Origin: an uncultured Bacteroidota bacterium
Lineage (GTDB): Bacteria; Bacteroidota; Bacteroidia; Flavobacteriales; Flavobacteriaceae
DNA length: 19,590 nt
Assembly: GCA_903819815.1 (NCBI GenBank)
Contig: CAIJFC010000336.1
Coordinates: 1-19,590 of the forward strand
Reading direction: 5' to 3'
Shown: in pieces, positions 1 through 8,961 of the stretch
Layout of the letters: every line of letters starts with the position of its first letter
Numbering within the stretch: the stretch's first letter is position 1
The notes under the pieces: model-generated
Seen by the model: the letters and a program-made list of their open reading frames with translations, nothing else
Told to the model about the DNA's origin: nothing
Database searches by the model: none
Made by a program: the position numbers and the translations under genes

Positions 1-2366
1 ACTTCTGATTTCCCAACAACAGGAACGTTGTTTTCTGCGTGACAAGCAATTACACAAGCACCACAACCCGTACAAGCATTTAAATCGATAGAAAGATTAA
101 AGTGATGTCCTACAGAACGATCAAATGAATCCCATAAATCAACTTTAGTAGCATCCACTTCTTCGTGGTTCAAAGATACTTTAGGTTGAATATTCCATTC
201 CTCAGCATTTTTGCTTGTGTTGAATATTTCTAATGTAGTTTCTTTGATAATATCGCCACGACCCATTAACGTTTTTTGTCCTTGAACACATGCAAATTCA
301 TGTGCTCCGTCACCTAATGTTAATTGTGCCGATTGTACATTATTGAAACCATTATATAAAGAGTAAGCATTAATACCTACCATCATTTCTTCTTTCATAG
401 CCGCTTTACGACCGTAACCTAATGCCAAACCGATAGTTCCTTTTGCTTGTCCTGGTTGAACAATTACAGGAACATTTTCAAGTTTTACACCACCAACATT
501 TAAGGTAGCATAACTTCCGTTTAATCCACCGTTTGCAACGATTTCATTAGACATTTTTAATTGATCAGCATCAAATCTTGAAACAGTTACGTAGTTATCC
601 CAAGAAACTCTTGTAATAGGATCTGGGAATTCTTGTAACCAAGGGTTGTTTGCTTGTTGACCGTCACCCAAACCAGTTTTAGTATATAAAACCAATTCGA
701 ATCCTGCCACTTTTTTAGCAGACGCCAAAGCATTTGCTGCAGCAGAATAATTAAATGATGTTGCTGTTGCAGAAGGAAGAACCGTAGCCATATAAACTCC
801 GTCATGTAACACTTTGTTCCAAGAAGAACCAGCTATTTGAGAAGCTGAATTCGCTTTTAGGTAATCATAGAAATTTCCAGCTCCACCATTAAATGAAATT
901 AAAGCGTCTTGAAATTGTTTTGTATTAAATAAAGGACGAATGGTTGGTTGCGTTAAAGCATAAGACCCTTTTGTGATACTAACATCGCCCCAAGCTTCTA
1001 AATAATGTGGAACTGCAGCAGCAATTGTAGTAATTGACGCCGTTTCGTCTTCTTTTAATGAAAAGGCAACGGATGTTTTTACTTTTTTCAAACCGGCAAC
1101 AAAATCCTTGCTATTTGGTAAAGTATAAACTGGATTCACGCCACTCATTATTAAAGTATGAATACTTCCCGCATTCATGTCTTTCACTAATTGAGCCACT
1201 TTTTCGCTTGATCCTTTTCTAATTTGTCTAGTTCCGCTTGTTGAGAAAGCTTCACTTGCTAATGCTTGATTGATTGCTAAAACTAAAAGTTGTGCGTTTT
1301 TATCTTGTAATCCAGAAACTAAAACTCCTTTACTTCCAGCAGCTTTCAATTGTTGTGCTGCTTTGGTAACTACTGCATCAAACTCTTTGTCTAAAGAAGA
1401 CGCAACAGTAGAACCAGTAATAACATTATATATTTTAACTAAAGCTTGTTTTTGATTCGCTGTTGACATTGGCACTCGCTTATCAGCAGTAGCACCAGAC
1501 AAAGTCATATTTGCTTCTAATTGATAATGGCGTGACATTTTTCCGTTTTGAGGAATTCTACCTTTTGCATATCCTGCGCTATAATTTCCACCTTGCCAAT
1601 CTCCTAAGATATCAGCTCCAACAGAAACAATTAATGCTGCTTTTGAGAAATCATAATTTGCTAAAGCTCTTTCGCCATAAGCTGTTTCAAAAGCATCTAA
1701 CGCTTCTGATTCAGATACTGCATCATAAACCACGTGTTTTGCTGTTGGATGCAAAGCAATAAATTCAGCGATTAACTTTTCAGTTGACGGACTTGCTAAA
1801 GTATTTGTCAAAAGTACTACTTGACCTCCTTTTGCTTTTGCTTCCGCTAAACTTGCTTTTACATTAGCATCTACAGTAGACCAAGTTGCATTTTTACCTG
1901 CAATTTTAGGTTCTTTCAAACGCATGCTATCGTATAATGAAAGTATCGAAGCGTGAACTCTTGCATTGGCAACAAAATTTGCTCCAGCAATGGTATTGTT
2001 ATCTAATTTGATTGGACGACCTTCACGTGTTTTTACTAAAAGATTAGCAAAATCAAAACCATCAAAAACAGTGGTGGCATAATAATCTGCCACTCCAGGG
2101 ATGATTTGTTCTGGTTGTAATACATAAGGAATTGACTTATGAACCGGACCTTCACATGCCGCAAGAGAGGCTGCTGCAGTTGTAAATCCAACGTACTTAA
2201 GAAAATCTCTTCGAGTGGTTGCTGATGATGATAAAGAGGTTTTATCTCCTAAAAATTCGTCTGTAGGAATTTCTTCAACAAATTCGTTATTTCTAAGCGT
2301 ATCAACAATAGAACTATTTACGTCTAGTTCTTCAACACTTTTCCAGTATTTTTTGTTTGATGACAT
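1..2366 (-). CDS. actB: Alternative complex III subunit ActB, Fe-S/molybdopterin-oxidoreductase-like, 3' end cut off by window
   Basis: The reverse-strand frame from ATG at 2366 stays open to the window edge: 788 complete codons, C-terminus missing. ActB is the large periplasm-facing iron-sulfur subunit of alternative complex III, the quinol:cytochrome c/oxidase oxidoreductase that replaces bc1 in Bacteroidota. The N-terminus has the extended leader of Bacteroidota MoCo/4Fe-4S proteins (YWKSVEEL, residues 7-14), then a twin-arginine motif RRDFLK (52-57), a hydrophobic stretch and SLAAC with Cys71, a possible lipobox. The middle resembles the molybdopterin oxidoreductase fold. Near residues 762-773 a ferredoxin cluster motif CTGCGACVIAC (C-x2-C-x2-C-x3-C) starts the ferredoxin-like domain, most of which lies outside the window. 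Known ActB proteins keep the fold but lack molybdopterin; I could not test that here. It starts 29 bp after the actA stop, so the two are probably cotranscribed, with actC expected next. Confidence 0.9.
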   Translation of the reverse strand, partial: MSSNKKYWKSVEELDVNSSIVDTLRNNEFVEEIPTDEFLGDKTSLSSSATTRRDFLKYVGFTTAAASLAACEGPVHKSIPYVLQPEQIIPGVADYYATTVFDGFDFANLLVKTREGRPIKLDNNTIAGANFVANARVHASILSLYDSMRLKEPKIAGKNATWSTVDANVKASLAEAKAKGGQVVLLTNTLASPSTEKLIAEFIALHPTAKHVVYDAVSESEALDAFETAYGERALANYDFSKAALIVSVGADILGDWQGGNYSAGYAKGRIPQNGKMSRHYQLEANMTLSGATADKRVPMSTANQKQALVKIYNVITGSTVASSLDKEFDAVVTKAAQQLKAAGSKGVLVSGLQDKNAQLLVLAINQALASEAFSTSGTRQIRKGSSEKVAQLVKDMNAGSIHTLIMSGVNPVYTLPNSKDFVAGLKKVKTSVAFSLKEDETASITTIAAAVPHYLEAWGDVSITKGSYALTQPTIRPLFNTKQFQDALISFNGGAGNFYDYLKANSASQIAGSSWNKVLHDGVYMATVLPSATATSFNYSAAANALASAKKVAGFELVLYTKTGLGDGQQANNPWLQEFPDPITRVSWDNYVTVSRFDADQLKMSNEIVANGGLNGSYATLNVGGVKLENVPVIVQPGQAKGTIGLALGYGRKAAMKEEMMVGINAYSLYNGFNNVQSAQLTLGDGAHEFACVQGQKTLMGRGDIIKETTLEIFNTSKNAEEWNIQPKVSLNHEEVDATKVDLWDSFDRSVGHHFNLSIDLNACTGCGACVIACHAENNVPVVGKSE

Positions 2367-2395
2367 TATATATATATTAGCTTCTTAATAATTTT

Positions 2396-3739
2396 TTAAT
2401 AGTGACATTTTCCGCATTCTAAACCTCCCATTTGAGCGGCTGTAAGCTTGTCAACTCCGTATTTTTTAGAAAGTTCTTCGTGGATTTTTGTATAATATCC
2501 ATTTCCTTCCATTTTAACTTCTGTTTTCCTGTGACAATTAATACACCATCCCATTGTAAGAGGTGCAAATTGTTTTTGGATCTCATAGGTTTGAACTGGA
2601 CCGTGACATTCTTGGCATTCAATTTTAGCAGTCGTTACGTGTTGAGAGTGATTGAAATATACGAAACTTTGTAAGTTGTGAATACGTACCCATTTAACCG
2701 GTTCCGTTTTCCCTGTATATTTTTGATTTTCTTGATCCCAGCCCACTGCTTTGTATAATTTTTGGATTTCTTTATCGTAAAAATCTTTAGAATATTCAGC
2801 AGTTGCGGTTGTATCTGAAACTTCAGCAATACTTTTATGACAATTCATACAAATATTCAAAGAAGGAATTCCTGCATTTTTACTAACTCTAGCGGCAGAG
2901 TGACAGTATTTACAATCAATACCATTGCTTCCAGCGTGTATTCTGTGAGAATAGTGAATTGGTTGAATTGGCTCATAATTTTGATCCACACCCACTTGCA
3001 TTAAGTATCCATAAACAAAATAGCCACTTGCTAATAATAAGAATATTGAAGTTACCAAAACTAAAAATTGGTTTTTAGCGAATGCTTTCCAAATTGGAAT
3101 AGTAGGCTCTGGTTTTTCAATCTCGATACCATTTGCTTTAGCTACTCTTGTAAGGACTTTGTTTACTAAAAACAACATTACAATTAGCATTAACATTACT
3201 ACTGCAAGTGCTCCTAGAATCATGTTGTTTGAAATTCCACCAGCATTGGTAGCTGTATTTGGAGGCGCAGCTGAATCTGTTGGAGGTACAACAACTGGTT
3301 CTGCTTTTGGCTCAGAAGTGTAAGCGATGATATTATCAATATCTGCATTAGATAATTGAGGGAACGCAGTCATTACTGAACCATTGTATTCTTTACTCAC
3401 TCGAACTGCTTCTGCATCGCCAGATTTAATCATTTCTTGGCTGTTGCGAATCCACTTGTAAAGCCAATCGTTAGTCAATCTTGAAGAAATCCCTCTTAAT
3501 GCAGGGCCAGTCATTTTAGCATCAAGCTTATGACATGCAGCACATTGAGAATTGAAAAGTTCTTTTCCTTTTACAGGATCTCCACCTGTGGCTGGTGGAG
3601 CAGCTGCTACTGTAGGTGGAGGCGCTGGAGCTGCAGGTGCAGGTGTTTGCGCAAATGAAGTAACTGATAAAGCGAGCATTGCTGCAAAACTGAAAATCAA
3701 ACTTCTTGAAATCGAATTATGGTTACCCACGTTTTTCAT
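2396..3739 (-). CDS. actA: Alternative complex III cytochrome subunit ActA with six haem c sites
   Basis: This 447-residue membrane-anchored multihaem cytochrome c is the haem subunit of alternative complex III and carries electrons in the periplasm. A signal peptide (about 1-30, ending SFAQ) is followed by a Pro/Ala-rich linker and a monohaem cytochrome c domain with CAACH at 66-70 and a likely axial Met123. A second Pro/Ala-rich linker leads to two membrane segments (about 172-193 and 223-247). The C-terminal part has five more CxxCH sites: 276-280, 297-301, 375-379, 399-403 and 442-446, the last almost at the C-terminus. Five clustered haems fit canonical pentahaem ActA; the N-terminal monohaem domain looks like an extra tethered electron carrier (inference). 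The ATG at 3739 is chosen because the signal peptide follows directly. It is first in the operon, 29 bp before actB, with a TAnnTTTG element about 90 bp upstream. Confidence 0.9.
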   Translation of the reverse strand: MKNVGNHNSISRSLIFSFAAMLALSVTSFAQTPAPAAPAPPPTVAAAPPATGGDPVKGKELFNSQCAACHKLDAKMTGPALRGISSRLTNDWLYKWIRNSQEMIKSGDAEAVRVSKEYNGSVMTAFPQLSNADIDNIIAYTSEPKAEPVVVPPTDSAAPPNTATNAGGISNNMILGALAVVMLMLIVMLFLVNKVLTRVAKANGIEIEKPEPTIPIWKAFAKNQFLVLVTSIFLLLASGYFVYGYLMQVGVDQNYEPIQPIHYSHRIHAGSNGIDCKYCHSAARVSKNAGIPSLNICMNCHKSIAEVSDTTATAEYSKDFYDKEIQKLYKAVGWDQENQKYTGKTEPVKWVRIHNLQSFVYFNHSQHVTTAKIECQECHGPVQTYEIQKQFAPLTMGWCINCHRKTEVKMEGNGYYTKIHEELSKKYGVDKLTAAQMGGLECGKCHY

Positions 3740-3827
3740 ATTATATATACTAATTTTCGACTATAATTAAGCTAAATTTTTAATGTTATAGATACATTTC
3801 AAACTACAGCCCTTTCTAAAATTTGCA

Positions 3828-3835
3828 CAAAAATA
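3828..3835 (-). promoter_or_regulatory. Putative -7 promoter element for the actAB operon
   Basis: The reverse strand reads TATTTTTG, a full match to the Bacteroidota -7 consensus TAnnTTTG. The -33 position about 19 bp upstream reads only TTTT instead of TTTG. Transcription would start near 3824, giving a leader of roughly 85 nt before actA. One short match in AT-rich DNA can occur by chance. Confidence 0.45.
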
Positions 3836-3911
3836 CGACTTAAGAACTATTCTAAAAACCATTAAATGTACTAAAATATTAATTTATATTAATTCTAAAT
3901 AACAAAATCAA

Positions 3912-3940
3912 TTTCAAGTATTTTATAAATAGTACATTTG
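3912..3940 (+). promoter_or_regulatory. Putative promoter of the SPOR-domain gene
   Basis: TACATTTG at 3933-3940 matches the Bacteroidota -7 consensus TAnnTTTG. TTTC at 3912-3915, 17 bp upstream, is one base away from the -33 TTTG. The start codon at 3959 would give a leader of about 15 nt. An in-frame TTG at 3938 falls inside the -7 element, so it cannot be the translation start if this promoter is real. Confidence 0.5.
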
Positions 3941-3958
3941 CATAAAAATCACCACTTT

Positions 3959-4348
3959 ATGAAAATTTTAAACCTAAATACGGCTTTTCAATTGGCGTTA
4001 TTTTTTTGCTTTTTTAGTATTAATTTATATTCTCAAGTAAAAAATATAAATGTGTCTCAAAATCCCAAATTTGAAAAATTATTAAATGAAAAAAGAAAAA
4101 TAAATGCTTCTATTATTGTAAATGACATTTATAAAATTCAAATCTATAATGGTGATATTGAATCTTGTAAAAAAAATTTAGTTGATTTTAAGAAAGAATT
4201 TTTGAATTTGGATGGGACTATTGTTTTTTACACCCCTGCATACAAAGTTTGGGTCGGAAATTTTAAGTCTAGGATTGAGGCAGAGAGAAATTTGTTATTA
4301 TTAAAAAATAAGTACCCAAATTCTTTAATAATTCAACCCAATAAATAG
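3959..4348 (+). CDS. Small secreted SPOR-domain protein
   Basis: This 129-residue protein is read from ATG at 3959. A hydrophobic signal sequence (about residues 7-24, ending LYSQ) indicates export. Residues of about 52-126 resemble a SPOR domain: a first strand YKIQIYNG, a helix rich in Lys and Leu, then YKVWVGNFKSRIEAERN, the typical second beta-alpha half ending in LIIQP. SPOR domains bind glycan strands stripped of stem peptides and often localise to division sites, so a periplasmic peptidoglycan-binding role is likely (inference). No catalytic domain is present. It is divergent from actA and convergent with infB, sharing a terminator with the latter. The alternative upstream TTG start would add seven residues ahead of the signal peptide and overlap the promoter, so I reject it. 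Confidence 0.8.
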   Translation: MKILNLNTAFQLALFFCFFSINLYSQVKNINVSQNPKFEKLLNEKRKINASIIVNDIYKIQIYNGDIESCKKNLVDFKKEFLNLDGTIVFYTPAYKVWVGNFKSRIEAERNLLLLKNKYPNSLIIQPNK

Positions 4349-4350
4349 CA

Positions 4351-4386
4351 AAAAAAAACGTCCTAATTTCTTGGGACGTTTTTTTT
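4351..4386. terminator. Bidirectional intrinsic terminator between the SPOR gene and infB
   Basis: Thirteen-base perfectly complementary arms at 4351-4363 (A8 then CGTCC) and 4374-4386 (GGACG then T8) enclose a 10-nt loop. The A- and T-tracts give a U-run in both directions. It begins 2 bp after the SPOR stop codon and ends 10 bp before the infB stop codon, as expected for a terminator shared by convergent genes. Confidence 0.93.
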
Positions 4387-4396
4387 ATAAATTATA

Positions 4397-7183
4397 CTAT
4401 TTCAATTTCTTTTTGATAGCAACTTCGTGATAGGATTCAATAACATCTCTTTCTTCAATATCATTGTATCCTTTAATTTGAATACCACAATCGTATCCTT
4501 TTGCAACATCTTTTACATCGTCTTTAAATCGTTTTAAAGCCAATAGTTCTCCATCATGAACAACTACTCCATCTCTAATTATTCTAATTTTGGCATTCTT
4601 AACGATTTTACCGTCCATAACCATACTTCCTGCAATAGAGCCCACTTTCGAGATTTTGAAAATTTCTCTAATCTCAGCAGTTCCAAGCACTTCCTCTTTC
4701 ATTTCTGGAGCTAACATTCCTTCCATTGCATCTTTCAGGTCGTCGATAGCGGCATAAATAATAGAGTAATAACGGATGTCTATTTCTTCTTTATCAGCTA
4801 ATTGTCTAGCATTTCCAGCAGGACGAACATTAAATCCGATAATAATTGCATCTGAAGCAGAGGCCAACATTACGTCGGTTTCAGTAATTGCTCCAACTCC
4901 TTTATGGATAATATTAATTTGAATTTCTTCGGTAGATAATTTAGAGAATGAATCAGATAATGCTTCTACAGATCCGTCCACATCCCCTTTCAAGATGATG
5001 TTTAATTCTTTAAACTGCCCTAAAGCAATTCTTCGTCCAATTTCATCTAAAGTAATATGTCGTTGCGTTCTTACCGATTGTTCACGCATTAATTGAGAAC
5101 GCTTAGAAGCGATTTGTTTTGCTTCTTTTTCATCTTCAAAAACGTTGAATTTATCACCTGCAGTAGCTGCTCCGTCCAATCCTAAAACTGATACTGGTGT
5201 AGAAGGTCCTGCTTCAATAACATTATTTCCGCGTTCATCATGCATGGCTTTAATTTTACCATGGTGTTTTCCAGCAAGCATGTAATCTCCTACTTTTAAA
5301 GTTCCATGTTGAACTAATATTGTAGAAACATATCCTTTACCTTTATCCAAGAATGCTTCAACAACAGTTCCTTGAGCTGCTTTATTTGGATTTGATTTTA
5401 AATCTAAAATCTCTGCTTCAAGCAATACTTTTTCTAATAATTCTTTAACTCCTGTTCCTACTTTTGCAGAAATATCGTGCGATTGAATTTTTCCACCCCA
5501 ATCTTCAACAAGTAAATTCATACCTGCTAATTTTTCTTTTATTTTCTCAACATTAGAATTTGGCTTATCAATTTTATTGATTGCAAAAATAATAGGAACT
5601 CCAGCAGCTTGTGCGTGAGAAATTGCTTCTTTAGTTTGTGGCATGATATCATCATCGGCAGCAATCACAATAATTGCAATATCGGTAACTTGAGCTCCAC
5701 GGGCACGCATCGCTGTAAAAGCTTCGTGTCCGGGTGTATCTAAAAATGCTATTTTTTGTCCGTCATCCAATGTTACTCCATAGGCCCCAATATGTTGGGT
5801 AATTCCTCCAGATTCTCCAGCGATTACATTTTCCTTACGGACATAATCCAATAAAGATGTTTTACCGTGATCGACGTGACCCATTACGGTAACAATAGGA
5901 GCTCTGAAAACAAGATCTTCTTCTTTATCAGCAACCACTTGAATAGCTTCTTCAATATCAACGGTGATGAATTCTACTTCATATCCAAATTCATCGGCTA
6001 CAATTGTTAATGTTTCTGCATCCAAACGTTGGTTCATGGTAACCATAATTCCAAGTGACATACACGTTCCAATCACTTTAGTAATTGGCACATCCATCAT
6101 AATTGCAATTTCACCTACAGTAACGAATTCAGTAACTTTAATTGTTTTACTACCTTCATCAATGGCTCTTTGCTCATCATCAGATTTTTGACGGTGCGTG
6201 TCTCTTTTATCTCTTCTATATTTCGCTGCCTTCGATTTACTTCCTTTACCTTGAAGTTTTTCTAAAGTTTCACGGATTTGATTTTTTACTTCTTCTTCGG
6301 TAGGCTCAACTTTGGCAACAATTGCAGGTCTAGCTCCTTTTACGAATCCAGGTCTTGCACTTCTGTTGGCATTGAAACCTCCACCCGCACCTCCAGCATT
6401 TGGAGTAATTTTATTTGGATTAGCTTCTCCAGGAACCCCTGGAGGTCTTGGAACGCCTGGCTTTGGAGCAATCCTTTTTCTTTTATTTTTATTTGAATTA
6501 GCAGAACCTGCAGCTCCAGGAGCCCCAGGAGTTCCCGGCTTGTTTGGAGTAATTTTTGGTTCTTCTTTTTTCTTTTTAGGCTTATTAAACTGAGACAAAT
6601 CAATTACTTGTCCTGTTAATGTTGCGCCAGATAGTTTTTGATATTGAGTAGTAAAATCTTCAACAGGAGCGTCAACTTCTTCAGTAGCTGCTTTTGCTTT
6701 AACCGCTGGAGTTTCTACTACTGCCTTTTTTTCGGCAACTTGAGGTTTAGCTTTAGAAACAGGTTTGGATTGATCAACAAGCTCTGCTTTAGGGGTAGCA
6801 GGTTCTTCTTTTTTTGGATTTAAATCCAATGTTCCAACTTGTTTAGGTCCAGAAACGGTTCCGCGAGCTTTGATCACTTCTTGTTGTTGCTTTTGGCGTT
6901 CTTCGTCAAACTTGCGTTTGTCTTCAATTTCTTTTTCGCGCTCAATACGCAAAGCTTCTTTCTCTTTTCTTTTTTCTTCGGTTACTTCTTTAGAAGCTTC
7001 TTTGTTTCCTTTATCGCCTGCAAATTGGTTTTGAAGAATACTGAATTCCTTTTCAGAAATTTTTGCGTTTGGATTTGAATCTATAGCAATTCCCTTATCT
7101 TTAAGATAATCCACAGCTCTTTCCAAAGAAATATTCAATTCCCTTAAAACCTTGTTTATTCTAATAATTCTATCTTCAGACAT
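4397..7183 (-). CDS. infB: Translation initiation factor IF-2
   Basis: This 928-residue GTPase brings initiator tRNA to the 30S subunit and promotes subunit joining. Residues 1-48 form the IF2 N-terminal domain. A long charged, Lys/Glu-rich helical segment (about 55-110) and a Pro/Gly-rich low-complexity linker (about 205-290, with collagen-like PGTPGAPGAAG and PGVPRPPGVPG) follow. The conserved core begins near 345. The G domain is intact: GHVDHGKT (435-442), GGITQHIG (459-466), DTPGH (482-486) and NKID (536-539). The C-terminal beta-barrel and tRNA-binding domains run to the end at KKKLK. The length is usual for Bacteroidota, longer than the E. coli protein because of the linker. It is last in the rimP-nusA-infB operon, 49 bp after nusA, and ends in the shared terminator. 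Confidence 0.97.
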   Translation of the reverse strand: MSEDRIIRINKVLRELNISLERAVDYLKDKGIAIDSNPNAKISEKEFSILQNQFAGDKGNKEASKEVTEEKRKEKEALRIEREKEIEDKRKFDEERQKQQQEVIKARGTVSGPKQVGTLDLNPKKEEPATPKAELVDQSKPVSKAKPQVAEKKAVVETPAVKAKAATEEVDAPVEDFTTQYQKLSGATLTGQVIDLSQFNKPKKKKEEPKITPNKPGTPGAPGAAGSANSNKNKRKRIAPKPGVPRPPGVPGEANPNKITPNAGGAGGGFNANRSARPGFVKGARPAIVAKVEPTEEEVKNQIRETLEKLQGKGSKSKAAKYRRDKRDTHRQKSDDEQRAIDEGSKTIKVTEFVTVGEIAIMMDVPITKVIGTCMSLGIMVTMNQRLDAETLTIVADEFGYEVEFITVDIEEAIQVVADKEEDLVFRAPIVTVMGHVDHGKTSLLDYVRKENVIAGESGGITQHIGAYGVTLDDGQKIAFLDTPGHEAFTAMRARGAQVTDIAIIVIAADDDIMPQTKEAISHAQAAGVPIIFAINKIDKPNSNVEKIKEKLAGMNLLVEDWGGKIQSHDISAKVGTGVKELLEKVLLEAEILDLKSNPNKAAQGTVVEAFLDKGKGYVSTILVQHGTLKVGDYMLAGKHHGKIKAMHDERGNNVIEAGPSTPVSVLGLDGAATAGDKFNVFEDEKEAKQIASKRSQLMREQSVRTQRHITLDEIGRRIALGQFKELNIILKGDVDGSVEALSDSFSKLSTEEIQINIIHKGVGAITETDVMLASASDAIIIGFNVRPAGNARQLADKEEIDIRYYSIIYAAIDDLKDAMEGMLAPEMKEEVLGTAEIREIFKISKVGSIAGSMVMDGKIVKNAKIRIIRDGVVVHDGELLALKRFKDDVKDVAKGYDCGIQIKGYNDIEERDVIESYHEVAIKKKLK

Positions 7184-7232
7184 AAAACCTTTTTATTTTT
7201 ACCTAATTGTTTGTTATTGAAAGAAAAATCAA

Positions 7233-8477
7233 CTACCCTTCAAATTCTTCTTTCAATATTCTCATTACATCTAAAATTGTTTCCTCTTCTAGATCTGTTC
7301 TTCTAACTAAATCATTTACATTTTGTCCTAAAATACTTCTTGCGGTATCCAATCCAATTTTTGCAAATTCTTCGATAATCCAAGCGTCAATTTCATCTGA
7401 AAACTCTGTTAATTCAACATCATCGTCATTTTCAACAGTGCTTCCTTCTCTAATTACATCCAATTCATAACCTGTTAATTGACCTGCTAATCGAATATTA
7501 TGCCCACCACGTCCAATTGCTTTGGATACTTCTTCTAATTTTAAGAATACTTCGGCTCTTTTAGTTTCCTCATTAATTTTAATTGAAGAAACTTTTGCTG
7601 GACTCAATGCTCTTGTGATTAACAATTGAATATTATCAGTAAAGTTGATTACATCGATATTTTCGTTTCCTAATTCGCGAACAATTCCGTGAATTCTAGA
7701 TCCTTTCATCCCCACACAAGCTCCTACCGGATCAATTCTATCATCGTAAGAATCTACCGCTACTTTTGCTTTTTCACCTGGGATTCTAACTACTTTTTTA
7801 ACCATAATTAAACCGTCAAAAACTTCAGGAATTTCTTGTTCAAATAATTTTTCTAAGAACAATTCTGATGTTCTAGACATAATAATTTGAGGTTTGTTTC
7901 CTTTTAATTCAACGCTTTCAATAATTCCACGAACGTTATCTCCTTTACGGAAAAAGTCAGATGGGATTTGTTTTTCTTTTGGTAACACAATTTCGTTTCC
8001 GTCATCGTCAAGCAAAATTACAACTCTTGGGCGAACATGGTGCACTTCTGCAGTATAAATTTCTCCTATTAAGTCTTTAAATTGTTTGTACAAATTCGTA
8101 TTATCATGTTCATGGATTTTAGAAATTAAATTCTGACGTAAAGCCAAAATCGCTCTTCTTCCCAAATCAACTAATTTTACTTCTTCTGAAACTTCTTCCC
8201 CGATTTCAAAATCAGGTTCAATTTTTCTTGCATCTGTAAGAGTTATTTCTAGGTGGTCTAAATCCAAGTCATCGTCAGCAACGATCACTCTTCTTTGCCA
8301 AATTTCCATATCCCCTTTATCTGGATTGATAATAATATCGAAATTTTCATCCGATCCAAATTTCTTTTTTAATGCGTTTCTAAACACATCTTCTAAAATC
8401 GCCATTAGCGTTACACGATCAATAAGTTTATCGTCTTTAAACTCTGAAAACGAATCGATTAAAGCTAAATTTTCCAT
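7233..8477 (-). CDS. nusA: Transcription termination/antitermination factor NusA
   Basis: This 414-residue RNA polymerase-binding factor modulates pausing, intrinsic termination and antitermination. The N-terminal polymerase-binding domain covers about 1-130, the S1 domain about 138-200, KH1 about 230-290 with GMKG at 256-259, and KH2 about 298-345 with GRGG at 322-325. An acidic segment (VENDDDVELTEFSDE, about 348-362) and a short helical tail follow. The protein is shorter than E. coli NusA (495 residues), apparently because the two C-terminal acidic repeats are reduced to about one short helical unit. It begins 10 bp after the rimP stop, so the two are cotranscribed and probably coupled in translation. 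NusA autoregulates its own operon in some bacteria, which is relevant to the hairpin in the rimP leader. Confidence 0.97.
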   Translation of the reverse strand: MENLALIDSFSEFKDDKLIDRVTLMAILEDVFRNALKKKFGSDENFDIIINPDKGDMEIWQRRVIVADDDLDLDHLEITLTDARKIEPDFEIGEEVSEEVKLVDLGRRAILALRQNLISKIHEHDNTNLYKQFKDLIGEIYTAEVHHVRPRVVILLDDDGNEIVLPKEKQIPSDFFRKGDNVRGIIESVELKGNKPQIIMSRTSELFLEKLFEQEIPEVFDGLIMVKKVVRIPGEKAKVAVDSYDDRIDPVGACVGMKGSRIHGIVRELGNENIDVINFTDNIQLLITRALSPAKVSSIKINEETKRAEVFLKLEEVSKAIGRGGHNIRLAGQLTGYELDVIREGSTVENDDDVELTEFSDEIDAWIIEEFAKIGLDTARSILGQNVNDLVRRTDLEEETILDVMRILKEEFEG

Positions 8478-8487
8478 GCTCTATCTA

Positions 8488-8952
8488 TTAAAAAATTATT
8501 ATAACTATTGCTTTTTTTATTTCTAAATAAGGGATTTCTTCTCTTTTTTGAACTGTTTCTTTCCCTTTTCCAATTTTTTTAGGCTCTCTTGCCTCCCATT
8601 CTAAAACTATAAAATCATCATTAGCAGCTGTTAATTTTGCTTCTATAGTAGTATTTTGGGTTTCCACTTGAAGTGTTCTTCCAATATTTTTTTTATATTG
8701 TCGACTATTTTTTAATGGCGATGAAACTCCTGCTGAAGCGACTTCTAATGAGAAATCACATTCTTCTCTATCTAAATTATTCTCTATAGAACGGCTGATA
8801 TCAATGCAATCTTGTAAGGCTACACCTAAATCACCATCTAAAGTAACTGTTATTTTAAAACTATCGCTTATGCTAACATCAATTAAAAAAAGTGATGGCT
8901 TTTCTGCTAATGCTTCCTCCAGTGAGCGACTTACTTTGTCTTTAAATGTCAT
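8488..8952 (-). CDS. rimP: Ribosome maturation factor RimP
   Basis: This 154-residue protein assists 30S subunit maturation. The N-terminal alpha/beta domain contains LFLIDVSISDSFKITVTLDG, then DCIDISRSIENNLD and the family hallmark FSLEVASAGVSSPLK. A C-terminal Sm-like beta domain follows (GRTLQVET to FIVLEWEAREPKK). I place the start at ATG 8952, which gives the usual RimP N-terminus (MTFKDKVSR). An in-frame ATG 21 bp further upstream (8973) lies inside a GC-rich hairpin and would add an unlikely MPLFIKA extension. The order rimP-nusA-infB is widely conserved. A 9-bp hairpin followed by a T-run ends 10 bp before the start codon. Confidence 0.93.
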   Translation of the reverse strand: MTFKDKVSRSLEEALAEKPSLFLIDVSISDSFKITVTLDGDLGVALQDCIDISRSIENNLDREECDFSLEVASAGVSSPLKNSRQYKKNIGRTLQVETQNTTIEAKLTAANDDFIVLEWEAREPKKIGKGKETVQKREEIPYLEIKKAIVIIIF

Positions 8953-8961
8953 AGCTTTTAT

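Noticed and set aside
1034..1762. Several plus-strand frames opposite actB
   Set aside because: They are antisense to a clear, full-length conserved coding frame, and the proteins have no recognisable domain.
3938..3958. TTG start for the SPOR protein at 3938
   Set aside because: It lies within the -7 promoter element and would put seven polar residues before a good signal peptide; ATG 3959 is better.
6312..6593. Gly/Pro-rich collagen-like frame on the plus strand opposite infB
   Set aside because: It is the antisense shadow of the Pro/Gly-rich linker codons of IF2; it has no promoter or family resemblance.
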